Assembly: GCF_010614805.1 (NCBI RefSeq) | Contig: NZ_JAAFZC010000002.1 | Span: 372,001-436,000, forward strand | Source of the DNA: Pseudooceanicola aestuarii | GTDB taxonomy: Bacteria > Pseudomonadota > Alphaproteobacteria > Rhodobacterales > Rhodobacteraceae | Direction: 5' to 3' | Length of the DNA stretch: 64,000 nucleotides | Shown here: positions 44,721-53,900 of the stretch, piece by piece | Position numbering within the stretch: position 1 is the first letter of the stretch | Layout of the letters: every line of letters starts with the position of its first letter | The notes under the pieces: model-generated | What the model saw: only the letters and a program-made list of their open reading frames with translations | Told to the model about the DNA's origin: nothing | The model's database searches: none | Program-made: the position numbers and the translations under genes

Positions 44721-47700
44721 ATGAAAATCACGGGAAAGATCGGCCTGCCGTCGCAGGAGATCGCATCGTTCGGAAAGACCTCCGGAAAGAAGGCGAGCGG
44801 CACGCACCTGGCGTTCAAGGGCAAGATCAAGGGCCCACGCAAGGTGACGCCTCAGCCCCCTGCCCGTCCCGTTCCGCTGGCCAACCTGCGCTCGGCCATG
44901 GCGACGGCACGCCGGTCGCTGGTGCCCCTGCCCGCGCCACCCCTGCCACCCGCGCGCGCGGCGGCGCCCCTGACTGCCACCCCGCCCGCGCCGCAACAGG
45001 GCGCGGCGAACGCAGCCCGGCCCGCCGCGCAACCGGCAGCGCAGCCCGCCGCCACCCCTGCCCGTCTGGAGGCCCGTACCGCCGCACTGACCCTGGCGCA
45101 GTTGGCGCAGGACGAATTCGGGCGCCATGTTCTTGACGTCCACGAAGCCGCCAACGCGCTGGCCGAGGGTCGAGCCCATGCTGGCCGCCATGGCACCGAT
45201 CTGGTCGCCTTGCAGCTGGACCTGTCACGCGGCATCGAGGACAAGATCACCCTGCTGAGCGAAGCGGCAAGCGGCCTTCCCCCTCATGCAGAGACCACCG
45301 AAGCCCTGCGCGCGCTGACACGTCAGGCGATCCTTGTCGAACGCCCCGGCCTGGTTCTCGCCAGCGACGCCGCGCTGGAGGCGCTGTCGGATGCGCTGCT
45401 GGACCTCAAGGCGGGCTCTGGCGTGACCGGCGACGCGCTGACCGGCGACCTGGTGCGCGCCCTGACGCGGTCGGAGGCGTTCTGCCAACTGGCCTCTCCT
45501 GGCAGCAAGACCGCCGCCACCGCCGACGAACAGACCGCGATCCTGACGCAGATGACCCGCGCCCTGGCCCAGGGCAACAGCGCCATCAGCGGCAAGCAAT
45601 TGCTGCATGCGCCGCATGGCGATGTCGGCCGGGTGATGACTGCACTGACGGTTGGACATCTGCGCGACATGGCCGCCAGTCAGTTCATCGCCGCCGCCGA
45701 TGGCGACGCATTCGATGCGGCGCGCGGACTTTATGACGAGGGTGCGCGGCCCTCGGTGGCCGACCTTCGGGCCGCGTTGCCTGCGGCGGCGCGCGCGGAT
45801 TTCGATACGTCGCAGGCGGTGGCCGGCGAAATCGCCGACCTGCGCGTTGCCTTCGACACCCAGCAGTCCCGCGTCGTTCGGCTGCTGGGACCGAAGCAGG
45901 CCCATCTGGCCCAGGCCGCGCTGCTGATCGCCGCAGGTGGCCTGCGCGACACCCGGGAAGATGACACCGGCCGGATGGATATCCGGCGCCTCAAATTCGA
46001 CGATAACGATGCGCAGGGGGCCCGTGTCGCCGGGTTGCTGGACAAGCTGGGCCGCGACAACAAGCCAGCGGCGTTCCAGCTGGCCCGTTTGGCGCATATG
46101 CTCTCTGCGCTGGCCGATGCAGAACGTGGTATTCTGGGCGTCGATCGCTTCGGGCTGGGACCGGATGCGAAATTCGACGCCGCTGCCGTGCTACGCGCCA
46201 CGGGGCTGACCGAACAGGACATGTCAAAGCTTTACGGCGATCGCGACCTGGGCACCGACGTCCACCTGCACATGGAACGGCTGGGCAATTCGGGGTTCAA
46301 GGGGGTCAAGGATCTCAAGCGGCATATCGACCGCACCTCCGGCGCCGGTGAGGTTCTGCGCAATCGCGGTGTGCAGAAGGGTTTGCAGGATCGAACCCAC
46401 TCCAGCCTGTCGGCCACCGGTGCCCTACAGATCAAGCGAACGCTTGAAGACGCCGCGCAATTCTTCGAAACCGCCGACGCCCGGACCCGTGCGGCAGATG
46501 CCGACGGACCCGACCTGCCCCGCGATGCGGGCGACCAGGCGCGTCTTTTCATGGGCACCGTTGCCCGCGCGATCCAGTCCACCTGCCTGGACGGCCCCGA
46601 CGGCCAGGCCACCCGGGACAGTTTCGCCAGCCATGCCGCCACCGTGGCAGAGGCCGTCGAAGCCGAGGTCGGTGCCTTGTCCGATCTGGCCGAACTGGAG
46701 GCGGAGGTCGCCACCGCCAAACGCTTGCTGAACGATCTCTCGGCAGGGGATGACGGCCCCCTGTCGGGCACGAAGATCAACGCCAAACACCCCCGCGGCC
46801 TGCACAGCGCAAAGGCCGTGCTGACCGCCCTGGCGGCCATGGACGCCCTGGCGGAGGCCGAGGCGGCGCGCGACACCGAGTTGGACGAATTGCGCGCCAT
46901 GGGGATGAGCGATGCGACCCTGGAGGGCGCCGCCACCACGATGGACGCGAACATGCAACCCGCCCGCCAGGCCATGACTGACGCGCTGGAAACGATACGC
47001 GGGCTGGACCTGACAAAGATGCACCGCTCCTGGACCGACAGGTTCTCCCGCGCTGCCGCCCGCCAGGCCCTGCCCGATCCCGCCACGCTGCGCGACGCCC
47101 GCGCGGCAGCAGAGGCGATCGTGCTGATCCGCGAGGGCGCGGCTCAGCGGCGCGCCGGGCTGGAGGACGCGGTCACAGCGGCCGGGCTGGCCAGGGAACA
47201 GGCCCACGAGGACCGCCGCGCCGACGCGCCCGAGCTGTTTCGCGTGATGGACCGGATGATCCGCACCGCCGTCATGTCCCACCTGCCGAACGAAGGCGGC
47301 GGCACCGCCGATGGCCGGGGCGGGATCACCACCGATGCCGACATGTCCACCCCCGACAGGCGTGCCGCGATCGAACGCACGCTTACCGGATGGGGTGTGG
47401 ACATCGCCGTCTTCGCGCCGGAGATCGACCGCGCGACCGCGGACCCGATCAGCCTGGGCACCCTGAAGTCCTGGCAGGCGGATCTGCGGACAGACCGTTT
47501 TGCCGACCTTCTGGGTTTGGACATCCCCGCCGCAGCCGCCACGGGTCCAAGCGAGGCCGTGCGCAATCTCGGCGAGAACTTCCTGCTTTTCATCGCCAAC
47601 AAGCGGGTGATCGACAGCCAGGCCCGGGAAGAGCTGGAGGCGTTGTTCTCCCACATGGAAAACGGGTCGAAATTCGATCTCAAATCCGGCACTGAGATCA

Positions 47701-49091
47701 AGCTGAGCAGCGGCAAGATCCCGCTGGATCCCTCCGGCATGCTGACCCTGCAAGGCCGCTTGAAGGGGTCGATCCTGAAGAACCTGGGGATCGAGATGTC
47801 TTCCAAAGGGCAGTTCAAGATCACCGGTGCCCTGGGGGGTGGCGTTGGCGCGGGAGTGGATTTCGACGCCACCGCGCTGAAGTTGACGGCCGATGCCGGC
47901 GTCGCCAAGGCGCAGCTGAAGGTCGGCGCCGGGGTTTCCGTCGATGGCAGCTACGAAGGATTCGCCGGGTTCGAGACGACCTACCCCGCGACGGAGGCCG
48001 GGCGGCAGGCGGCAATGACGCTGATCCTGGACCTGATCGACCGCCAGCGCCCCAGTGCCGAATTGTTCGAGGATCTGGATGCCGCCGCGCGGATGCAAAG
48101 TCACCAGGGCAAGGGCAGCATCGGCGCCAAGGCCGGGGCAAGCGCCTCCATCTTGGCGCAGCCCGGTGGCAACGACAACGACAGCCTGTTCGAAGCCGAC
48201 AGCAGCGATGACACCGATTTCAAGTCCGGCGCCAGCAACACCCATGGCGCCACCCTTGGCGTCTCTGTCGGCGTGGCGGCGGGGATCGGCGGCAAGGTCA
48301 AGACGTCCACCACCCTGGACAGCCGCACGGTGCAGACCGAATTCACCAAGGAAGCCAAGGTCTACGCCAAGGCCAGCGCCAGCGTCAGCACCTTCTCCGC
48401 ATTCGGATTGGCAGGCAACGCCGCCGCGACCCAGAGTGGCCTTCAGGCGGCGGCGGATCAGGAATTCGACATCGATACCGATCCGGACAAGGTCAGGGGC
48501 GGGTGGTCCGGCGGCACGGCCACCACGTCCTATGAACTGGCCAGCCTGGGGGCGGAGATATCAATATCCACCACCCGCAAGATCAAGACGCAATTCGCCC
48601 TTGAGGGAGCGGCCGGGACCGAACGCCTGACAAAGGCCGAATTCGTGGAAACCGCCACCGTCGGCTCCGTCCCCTTTGGCCGGATCGTCGACCTGATGGT
48701 CAGCGAACCGACACTGGCCAAGCTGCGCGCGCCCGGCAACGAAGAAAGGTTCAACGCCGCTCATTCGATCCTGAAAGAGGGCGTGCGGCGTGGCGATGGT
48801 TATCTGGAAATGTCCTACGCGATGAAACCGGAAAAACTGACGGAAGCACGTCGCCTGATGGAATTGGCCCAGGAGCTGCGCAATACCGGTCACCGCACCC
48901 GATCACGCCGGGTGCAGGGCAAGGTCAATGACATGATGCGCACGCGCGACAATTACGAAGCGACCAAGCTGTCCTTCCGCGCCAAGACCGAGGTGAAGGA
49001 CGTCGCAAATCGGGGCAAATCCGCGGTGATGGCGCTGAACGTCATCGGCAGCATGAAACATGACGTGAATGTACTGAGCGTCTCGCTATGA
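44721..49091 (+). CDS. Very large putative type III effector (1456 aa)
   Basis: The start at 44721 is favoured over ATG 44715 because GGGAAGGA lies 6 bases upstream of it. No signal peptide or predicted span, as expected for a T3SS substrate. Residues 1-35 are basic and Ser/Gly-rich (MKITGKIGLPSQEIASFGKT); 35-115 are Pro/Ala-rich and disordered. Residues about 115-950 are helical, mostly acidic. Residues about 985-1300 are Gly/Ser/Thr-rich with alternating hydrophobicity (KFDLKSGTEIKLSSGKIPLD, GALGGGVGAGVDFDATALKL), broken by one helical segment (about 1093-1125). The last 150 residues are helical and basic. The layout recalls AvrE/DspE-type channel-forming effectors, but I cannot show homology. 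The CesT-type gene upstream supports secretion. Function not assigned. Confidence 0.7.
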   Translation: MKITGKIGLPSQEIASFGKTSGKKASGTHLAFKGKIKGPRKVTPQPPARPVPLANLRSAMATARRSLVPLPAPPLPPARAAAPLTATPPAPQQGAANAARPAAQPAAQPAATPARLEARTAALTLAQLAQDEFGRHVLDVHEAANALAEGRAHAGRHGTDLVALQLDLSRGIEDKITLLSEAASGLPPHAETTEALRALTRQAILVERPGLVLASDAALEALSDALLDLKAGSGVTGDALTGDLVRALTRSEAFCQLASPGSKTAATADEQTAILTQMTRALAQGNSAISGKQLLHAPHGDVGRVMTALTVGHLRDMAASQFIAAADGDAFDAARGLYDEGARPSVADLRAALPAAARADFDTSQAVAGEIADLRVAFDTQQSRVVRLLGPKQAHLAQAALLIAAGGLRDTREDDTGRMDIRRLKFDDNDAQGARVAGLLDKLGRDNKPAAFQLARLAHMLSALADAERGILGVDRFGLGPDAKFDAAAVLRATGLTEQDMSKLYGDRDLGTDVHLHMERLGNSGFKGVKDLKRHIDRTSGAGEVLRNRGVQKGLQDRTHSSLSATGALQIKRTLEDAAQFFETADARTRAADADGPDLPRDAGDQARLFMGTVARAIQSTCLDGPDGQATRDSFASHAATVAEAVEAEVGALSDLAELEAEVATAKRLLNDLSAGDDGPLSGTKINAKHPRGLHSAKAVLTALAAMDALAEAEAARDTELDELRAMGMSDATLEGAATTMDANMQPARQAMTDALETIRGLDLTKMHRSWTDRFSRAAARQALPDPATLRDARAAAEAIVLIREGAAQRRAGLEDAVTAAGLAREQAHEDRRADAPELFRVMDRMIRTAVMSHLPNEGGGTADGRGGITTDADMSTPDRRAAIERTLTGWGVDIAVFAPEIDRATADPISLGTLKSWQADLRTDRFADLLGLDIPAAAATGPSEAVRNLGENFLLFIANKRVIDSQAREELEALFSHMENGSKFDLKSGTEIKLSSGKIPLDPSGMLTLQGRLKGSILKNLGIEMSSKGQFKITGALGGGVGAGVDFDATALKLTADAGVAKAQLKVGAGVSVDGSYEGFAGFETTYPATEAGRQAAMTLILDLIDRQRPSAELFEDLDAAARMQSHQGKGSIGAKAGASASILAQPGGNDNDSLFEADSSDDTDFKSGASNTHGATLGVSVGVAAGIGGKVKTSTTLDSRTVQTEFTKEAKVYAKASASVSTFSAFGLAGNAAATQSGLQAAADQEFDIDTDPDKVRGGWSGGTATTSYELASLGAEISISTTRKIKTQFALEGAAGTERLTKAEFVETATVGSVPFGRIVDLMVSEPTLAKLRAPGNEERFNAAHSILKEGVRRGDGYLEMSYAMKPEKLTEARRLMELAQELRNTGHRTRSRRVQGKVNDMMRTRDNYEATKLSFRAKTEVKDVANRGKSAVMALNVIGSMKHDVNVLSVSL

Positions 49092-49324
49092 TCCCGCACG
49101 GAATCGGGAGCGGTGCAAGCTCTGCGCGGATGCCCTGCGCCTGCTTCGCCTGACCTGGCTGACGGGTCGCGAAAAACGCCGGAGGACATGCTGCGGGGAA
49201 TGGCCTGATCCCGGCCACTCGGGTCGATTAGGCCGCTTCACGATGGCTGTGCAAGCGGATATGCAGCAACAACTCTGAACAGCCGGGAAACCGGGAGCGG
49301 CCGCCGTCCACCCGGCAGCAGCCC

Positions 49325-49711
49325 CTACCCGCGCAGCAGCGCGGCCAGAGCCTCGCGGATTTCGGCGTCCAGGGTGACTTCCACGTCCAGCAGATCGGCT
49401 GCTGCGGCCAGCGCGCGACCGCGCTGTCCCTCCGCCCCGGCTGCGGCCTGGGCCATGCGGGCGCGCAAGGCCTGGCGGGTGTCGGACATGACACGCGGCT
49501 GCATCAGGTCGGCATCGATTTCCGACGGCAGCAGATGCCGCGCCAACCGTTCATCCAACGTTTCACGGCGCAGAATCTCGTCCAGCGGGCGCACCAGCGG
49601 CAGGTAGGCCGGACCTCGTGCCCGAGCCTCCGGCAGGTGCACCTCGTCCTCATGGCGCCAGCGCTGGATACCCGCGACACCAACGTTCAGCTTGTCGATG
49701 CGCGATACCAT
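49325..49711 (-). CDS. sctX: SctX-like T3SS export protein (YscX family)
   Basis: 128 residues. It opens MVSRIDKLNVGVAGIQRW, like the SRI...GIE start of YscX. The central VRPLDEILRRETLDERLARH resembles the Pro-rich middle, and the end, RALAAAADLLDVEVTLDAEI then REALAALLRG, parallels YscX's LQAAAALL...ILNLL. YscX is a small early substrate or regulator of export working with YscY and the gate SctV. It overlaps the upstream SctY-like gene by one base (TGATG), so translation is coupled. It converges on the giant effector gene. Similarity is by eye and moderate. Confidence 0.55.
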   Translation of the reverse strand: MVSRIDKLNVGVAGIQRWRHEDEVHLPEARARGPAYLPLVRPLDEILRRETLDERLARHLLPSEIDADLMQPRVMSDTRQALRARMAQAAAGAEGQRGRALAAAADLLDVEVTLDAEIREALAALLRG

Positions 49712-50286
49712 CAGGAGTTGAAATGCTGCATCAGCAGGGTGCGCTGCGCGAATTGCTGCACCGGCCGGTATTCCGGTTTGCCCCGCGCCCCACGGGCCGC
49801 CCGGGCCAGAGCCAACCGCCCCTCCCGCGCGTTGCCCAGCCGGAATGTCGCATGGCCCGCCAGCGCGGGAATGCCCGGATGGGTCAGACCGGCTTCTTCG
49901 AGGAACCGTGCCAGCGTCAGGAGTTCCTCATGCCGGTCAAGACCGGCCAGGCACAACAACAGCCCGTAGGCCGAAGCCTCCGCCATCGCCGGATCATGGC
50001 ACATCGCGGTGGTGAATGCGCTGAGCGCCGGGCCGAAATCACGCGCATCGAACAAGCGGCAGGCATCTGCATAGGCCTCAGCCGCGTCTCCCGCATGCCG
50101 GGTCTCCGCACCGGACGGCAGCGGATGCCGCGATGTCCCCGCGACCAGGGCGGGGCCGTCCGTTTCACAGGTCAGCCCGGAGGAGGCGGAAGCCGCGTCC
50201 GCCTGCGGGACAGGACCGAGGAAGTTTGAAAAATCCGCAAGTTCGTCCTGCGGATCCGCTTTCGTGTCCGACGCCACGAGGTTCAT
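49711..50286 (-). CDS. sctY: TPR protein, candidate SctY (chaperone of SctX)
   Basis: 191 residues. The first 65 are polar and poorly conserved. From about residue 68 there are three TPR-like helical pairs (AYADACRLFDARDFGPALSA, DPAMAEASAYGLLLCLAGLD, HPGIPALAGHATFRLGNARE). YscY is a small TPR chaperone of YscX that contacts the export gate. The pairing with a SctX-like gene is the main evidence. Gene order is Y then X, the reverse of Yersinia. It could also be a translocator chaperone of LcrH type, but it lacks the N-terminal helix and the LcrH motifs. Confidence 0.5.
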   Translation of the reverse strand: MNLVASDTKADPQDELADFSNFLGPVPQADAASASSGLTCETDGPALVAGTSRHPLPSGAETRHAGDAAEAYADACRLFDARDFGPALSAFTTAMCHDPAMAEASAYGLLLCLAGLDRHEELLTLARFLEEAGLTHPGIPALAGHATFRLGNAREGRLALARAARGARGKPEYRPVQQFAQRTLLMQHFNS

Positions 50287-50375
50287 TCACAAGCCCTTCC
50301 TATTGCCCGGACACCCTGCCCAGGGTGATCTGGCCCCAGTTCTCCAAACCTAGCGCGGAGGCGCCACGGGTCACA

Positions 50376-50387
50376 TGACAATTGTCA
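50376..50387. promoter_or_regulatory. 12-base perfect palindrome upstream of sctY
   Basis: TGACAATTGTCA, 90 bases before the sctY start and 49 bases before the sctD stop (sctD ends at 50436). It may be an operator for the sctY-sctX pair; regulator unknown. Confidence 0.45.
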
Positions 50388-50435
50388 CAGCCCTGCAATA
50401 TTGGCTGCATCATGCCCAAGACCAGGTGGTCCGGA

Positions 50436-53435
50436 TCAGGATTCTTCCACACGCCACAGCAGCGCATCACCGTATAGCCGCGCGACATATCCGCTATCCA
50501 CACGGATCAACAAGCCCAGATCGCCAATCAGCGACAATCTGCTTTGCAAGGAGGGGGCCATCCCCTCCCGAAGCTTGTTGCCGTCCGCCAATTGCACGTA
50601 ACGCTCGTCCTTCAGGTTGATACCATCCAGCGGCATGGGGAAGTCGGGCACGTTGCGAAACAGGTATTCCACGAACTTTTCGTTCTTCTCCGTTTCCGAG
50701 AGGAAGGAGGAAGACGCGACGATCATACGCGCATAGGGTGTGTCCATCCGCTCCAGGCACCGACGCAACCGATGCGGAGACAGGGCCGCCTCCATGAACA
50801 ACAGGCGGTTGTCACCTTCGATCTGGCCCAGGTCGGCGGCGGGGTCGATCGACAGGATGTCCATCCAGACCAGAACGGCCGGAACCCGCGCGACGGGAAT
50901 GTTGGACCCCTCCCAGCAGGTGGAGCGGGCCTGGCGGATCGGCAGGGCGGACAGCGGACGCGGCATCGCCAACAGGGACTTGCCCATGTCCAGCGCATCG
51001 GCCTGCATCCGCGCCAGGTTCAACAACGTTGCCGTGGCGCCTGTGTCCAACAGGGTCGCTGCGCGACCCGCCACCGGATCCAGCCCCTCACGCTCGGCGC
51101 GGGCCAGTTGCCGCAGCCCCTGCATCAGCCGGGTCAGCCCCGCATCCATGCGGAAATCGCCGTCAAAGACCGGAAAGGTCAGGCCATCGGCATGCAACAG
51201 GCCCGAGGCCCCCTCCGGCAGCACCTGGTCGGCGGCCAATGCCGTGGGAGTGTCCTGGGCGTCGTCGGAAAGCGTGGCCTCGCTCCTGGCCTGGTCCGCG
51301 TCGATGGGTGCGGCGCTCAGGGCGGTACCCTCGGCGCGCGTTTGCCCCGCCGTTTCCCCATCTGCCCCGTTGGTCCGGGCCGGAGATCCGGCGGCAGTCG
51401 CGACCGCGTCGGGGCGGCTGCCGTCCGGGCGATTTCCGGCAATGCCCGCTTGCCCTGGGGCGCCCTCCGCGACGGCATCGGCAGCGTTGGCACCGGTCCC
51501 GTCGCCTGCCCCTGCCAGCGTTGCCGCGACGGTCGGTCCGGCCTCGCCCTGTGCCATACCGTCCCCCGACGCGACCGCGCCACCCTGCCCCGCCGGGGCG
51601 GGCGGCAGATCTGGCGTGCCCTCGGTCATTCCCGAGGCGTCGGTGCCACTGGCCCGTGCGAGCGCCTCGGGCAGGTTGGCGGTGCCGTTCATCAGGGCCA
51701 TCAGCAAGGAGGTCAACGAGCCGTCCCGCGCCGTGAACCCGCGCGGCGCATCGGGGCTGGGGCCATCGGGCCCCTCGGCAAGCGGTTCCAACCCCAGCAG
51801 CGCGCGCATCCGGTTTGCCAGTCCGACGTCGGAAAGCGGGGCTCCCGCCGCCCCCGCGGCGACCTGGGCCACGCTGCCGTCGGCCTCCACCAGGCTCAAC
51901 ACCAGGTCGCGGAACCCCTGCGGATCGGCCAGGTCGCGGAACAGATCGCTCTGCGCCAGTACAGCGGGGTCGACCCCGTCCAGCCCGTAGGCCTCCGAGA
52001 CGACGGCAAATGCCTCTTGCAACAGGGCGGCATCCACGTCCTCTCCCGCCAGCACCTGCTGGGCCAGCTGGCGCAACAGGTTGGGGCGCAGTTCAGCCAG
52101 GGTGGCGACGGCCTCCCGAAGGGTGGGGATCGCCGGAGAACCGGGCGCCACGGCGGCGTCGGCATCGGTCTCCTGCGACGCATCGGGGCCCAGCAGCATG
52201 TCCAGGGTCAGGGGCGCCGCGTCATCTCCGAACATGTCCGGTGTCAGCACCCGGGCGTTTCCCAACCCGGCGCCAAGCGCGCCCGGATCGCCGATGATCA
52301 GCGGACGGGTGCCGCTGCCCTCTACCCCTTCCAGGGCGACGTAGGATCGCAGCGGCAACAATCGGGCAAAGCGTTTTGCATAGACCTGGATAAAGCCGAC
52401 CCAGGCATCGATCTTCTCGCGCGGGACGACGCCCGTCGCCTCCACCAGCAGCCCGTCGCGACGCAGCAGGACGGACCCGTCGAGATGCACCCGGTCCAGC
52501 AGGCCGCGCATCTCTTCCAGGTAGTCGTCGGCGGTGCGCAGCCGGTCGTCCAGCCGCGCCAGACCGAACACCTGCCCTTCCAGCAGGTCGGTGACGGCGC
52601 TGGCCTTCGCCGGGTCCAGAATGTCGCCGCGCAGGGTCAGCACCCCGTCCGGGGCCAGTGTGCTGTCGATGCTGACCTCCTGCGATTGCAGCAGGGCGGC
52701 GACCTCTCCTTCGATCGCGTCGCGCACCCAGATACGGCGACGGACAAAGGCGTCGATCTCCGCCAGCCCGTTCTGGATGGCGCGCCGCTCCGTCTGGGTC
52801 TGGACATAGCCGGTGACGTCGATGGTGCCGTCGACCTGGCGCGTGGCCTCCACCTCTCGGGTGAAGTCGAACCCGCCAAGCACCGCGCGCGCCTGATCCA
52901 GCGGGCTGTCGGCGCCGTCATCGGTAAAGGCCGCAAGCGACCGTTGCGGCCCGGTCAGGACATTGGCGCCGATCGCCAGCAGGATCAGAACGCCCAGCGC
53001 CGTCAGCAGGGTCAACGCCCGGGTCGATCCCCCCGACGCGCCACTGCGCCCCGTCCCGCCCGCGCCGTCCTCCGCCCCGGTCGCGGGACCGGCGGCCAAT
53101 AATTTGGTCCAGCGGGCATTCGGTGCGCCGACGGCGAACCGTGTTGTACCCGCCGTGACCATATCCAGCTGTGCGATTTCATGCCATTCGGTATCGTCGC
53201 CCTCCACCGTCAGCCCGGTGGAGGTCGCGATGGCGCCGCCGTTGCTGCGCAGGTCGATACGGCCGGCGGCCAGCCGCAAGGTGCCATGCACCGGCTCCAG
53301 CGTCATGTCGGTCAACTGGATATCCGCGTCCGCGCCGCTGCCAAAGGTAAAGCTGCCGGCGTCCAGCGCGACTTCGACCCCGTATTGCGTCCCGCTGAGG
53401 ATCTTGAACAGATATGTTCCCGACGTCTTTGCCAT
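50436..53435 (-). CDS. sctD: SctD, outer ring of the inner-membrane T3SS base, greatly extended
   Basis: 999 residues, against about 350-450 for most SctD. The cytoplasmic FHA-like domain (5-95) shows FTFGSGADADIQLTDMTLEP, the single span is about 140-160 (ALTLLTALGVLILLAIGANV), and the periplasmic ring-building modules occupy about 185-410 (VTGYVQTQTERRAIQNGL, LTLRGDILDPAKASAVTDLL). After this come helical segments to about 565, a low-complexity Ala/Gly/Asp stretch (about 570-745), and a 250-residue C-terminal globular domain not seen in standard members. Chlamydial CdsD is also long but is built differently. It lies divergent from the secretin gene. ATG 53435 has a weak site. The base-component call is reasonably firm; role of the extension is unknown. 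Confidence 0.75.
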   Translation of the reverse strand: MAKTSGTYLFKILSGTQYGVEVALDAGSFTFGSGADADIQLTDMTLEPVHGTLRLAAGRIDLRSNGGAIATSTGLTVEGDDTEWHEIAQLDMVTAGTTRFAVGAPNARWTKLLAAGPATGAEDGAGGTGRSGASGGSTRALTLLTALGVLILLAIGANVLTGPQRSLAAFTDDGADSPLDQARAVLGGFDFTREVEATRQVDGTIDVTGYVQTQTERRAIQNGLAEIDAFVRRRIWVRDAIEGEVAALLQSQEVSIDSTLAPDGVLTLRGDILDPAKASAVTDLLEGQVFGLARLDDRLRTADDYLEEMRGLLDRVHLDGSVLLRRDGLLVEATGVVPREKIDAWVGFIQVYAKRFARLLPLRSYVALEGVEGSGTRPLIIGDPGALGAGLGNARVLTPDMFGDDAAPLTLDMLLGPDASQETDADAAVAPGSPAIPTLREAVATLAELRPNLLRQLAQQVLAGEDVDAALLQEAFAVVSEAYGLDGVDPAVLAQSDLFRDLADPQGFRDLVLSLVEADGSVAQVAAGAAGAPLSDVGLANRMRALLGLEPLAEGPDGPSPDAPRGFTARDGSLTSLLMALMNGTANLPEALARASGTDASGMTEGTPDLPPAPAGQGGAVASGDGMAQGEAGPTVAATLAGAGDGTGANAADAVAEGAPGQAGIAGNRPDGSRPDAVATAAGSPARTNGADGETAGQTRAEGTALSAAPIDADQARSEATLSDDAQDTPTALAADQVLPEGASGLLHADGLTFPVFDGDFRMDAGLTRLMQGLRQLARAEREGLDPVAGRAATLLDTGATATLLNLARMQADALDMGKSLLAMPRPLSALPIRQARSTCWEGSNIPVARVPAVLVWMDILSIDPAADLGQIEGDNRLLFMEAALSPHRLRRCLERMDTPYARMIVASSSFLSETEKNEKFVEYLFRNVPDFPMPLDGINLKDERYVQLADGNKLREGMAPSLQSRLSLIGDLGLLIRVDSGYVARLYGDALLWRVEES

Positions 53436-53520
53436 CGTGCCGCGCCCCCGCCGTTGCGGCGCGCCGCTGGCGCCTTCCTGCGGGAAAGGTGTCCGGGCGC
53501 CGGAGCGGCCCGGCCGTCCT

Positions 53521-53550
53521 CCGGTCCACGACATTGGTGTCGTGATCCGG
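53521..53550. promoter_or_regulatory. Inverted repeat in the sctD-sctC region
   Basis: CACGACA-TTGG-TGTCGTG (53527-53544) with 7-base perfect arms, flanked by CCGG on both sides that pair after two mismatches. Confidence 0.45.
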
Positions 53551-53732
53551 CGCCTTCTTCCCCCGGAAGGCCCGGCCTGCGCCGCGCTGTCCTTTGGACG
53601 TTCTTACCCAGCGTCCGCCGAACGGAGTGTGACGAATGACGCACCCTGCCCGGCGCGAACCGGCTTATCTGCCAGAAAGGGGACGGGACGCATGCTGCCT
53701 TTTCGGGCGTCAGCCAGACACGGACCGCACCG

Positions 53733-53747
53733 CGCGCCATTGGCGCG
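53733..53747. promoter_or_regulatory. Palindrome in the sctD-sctC region
   Basis: CGCGCCA-T-TGGCGCG, 7-base arms and one central base. Possible operator. Confidence 0.35.
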
Positions 53748-53900
53748 GGGTGTCACTTCGTGCGCGCGGGTTGGTCTGCGCAATATCTGGTCGGACGAAC
53801 GATCCGGCAGACCCAGGCACCGTCCGGCAGTCACCGATCCACCGGCCCCGTTGCCGGACAAGGCCGGCCCACCGGCTGAACGACCGAAGGTAAATTCCCG

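Larger units (their letters stand above)
53436..53900 (+). other. 465-base divergent intergenic region between sctD and sctC
   Basis: No convincing gene. It holds inverted repeats at 53521-53550 and 53733-53747 and a small dyad GTCC-TTT-GGAC at 53589-53599, which resembles the T3SS upstream motif. Both flanking genes need promoters here. Confidence 0.6.

Noticed and set aside
46425..48245. Minus-strand open frame within the giant effector gene (606 codons)
   Set aside because: Shadow composition. The plus-strand frame runs uninterrupted for 4.4 kb with a proper ribosome site and coding-like codon use.
50544..53102. Plus-strand open frame opposite sctD (852 codons)
   Set aside because: Considered because sctD is unusually long, which could have hidden a second gene. 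The plus frame shows only shadow composition, whereas the minus frame keeps FHA, membrane and ring-domain features and sensible composition throughout.
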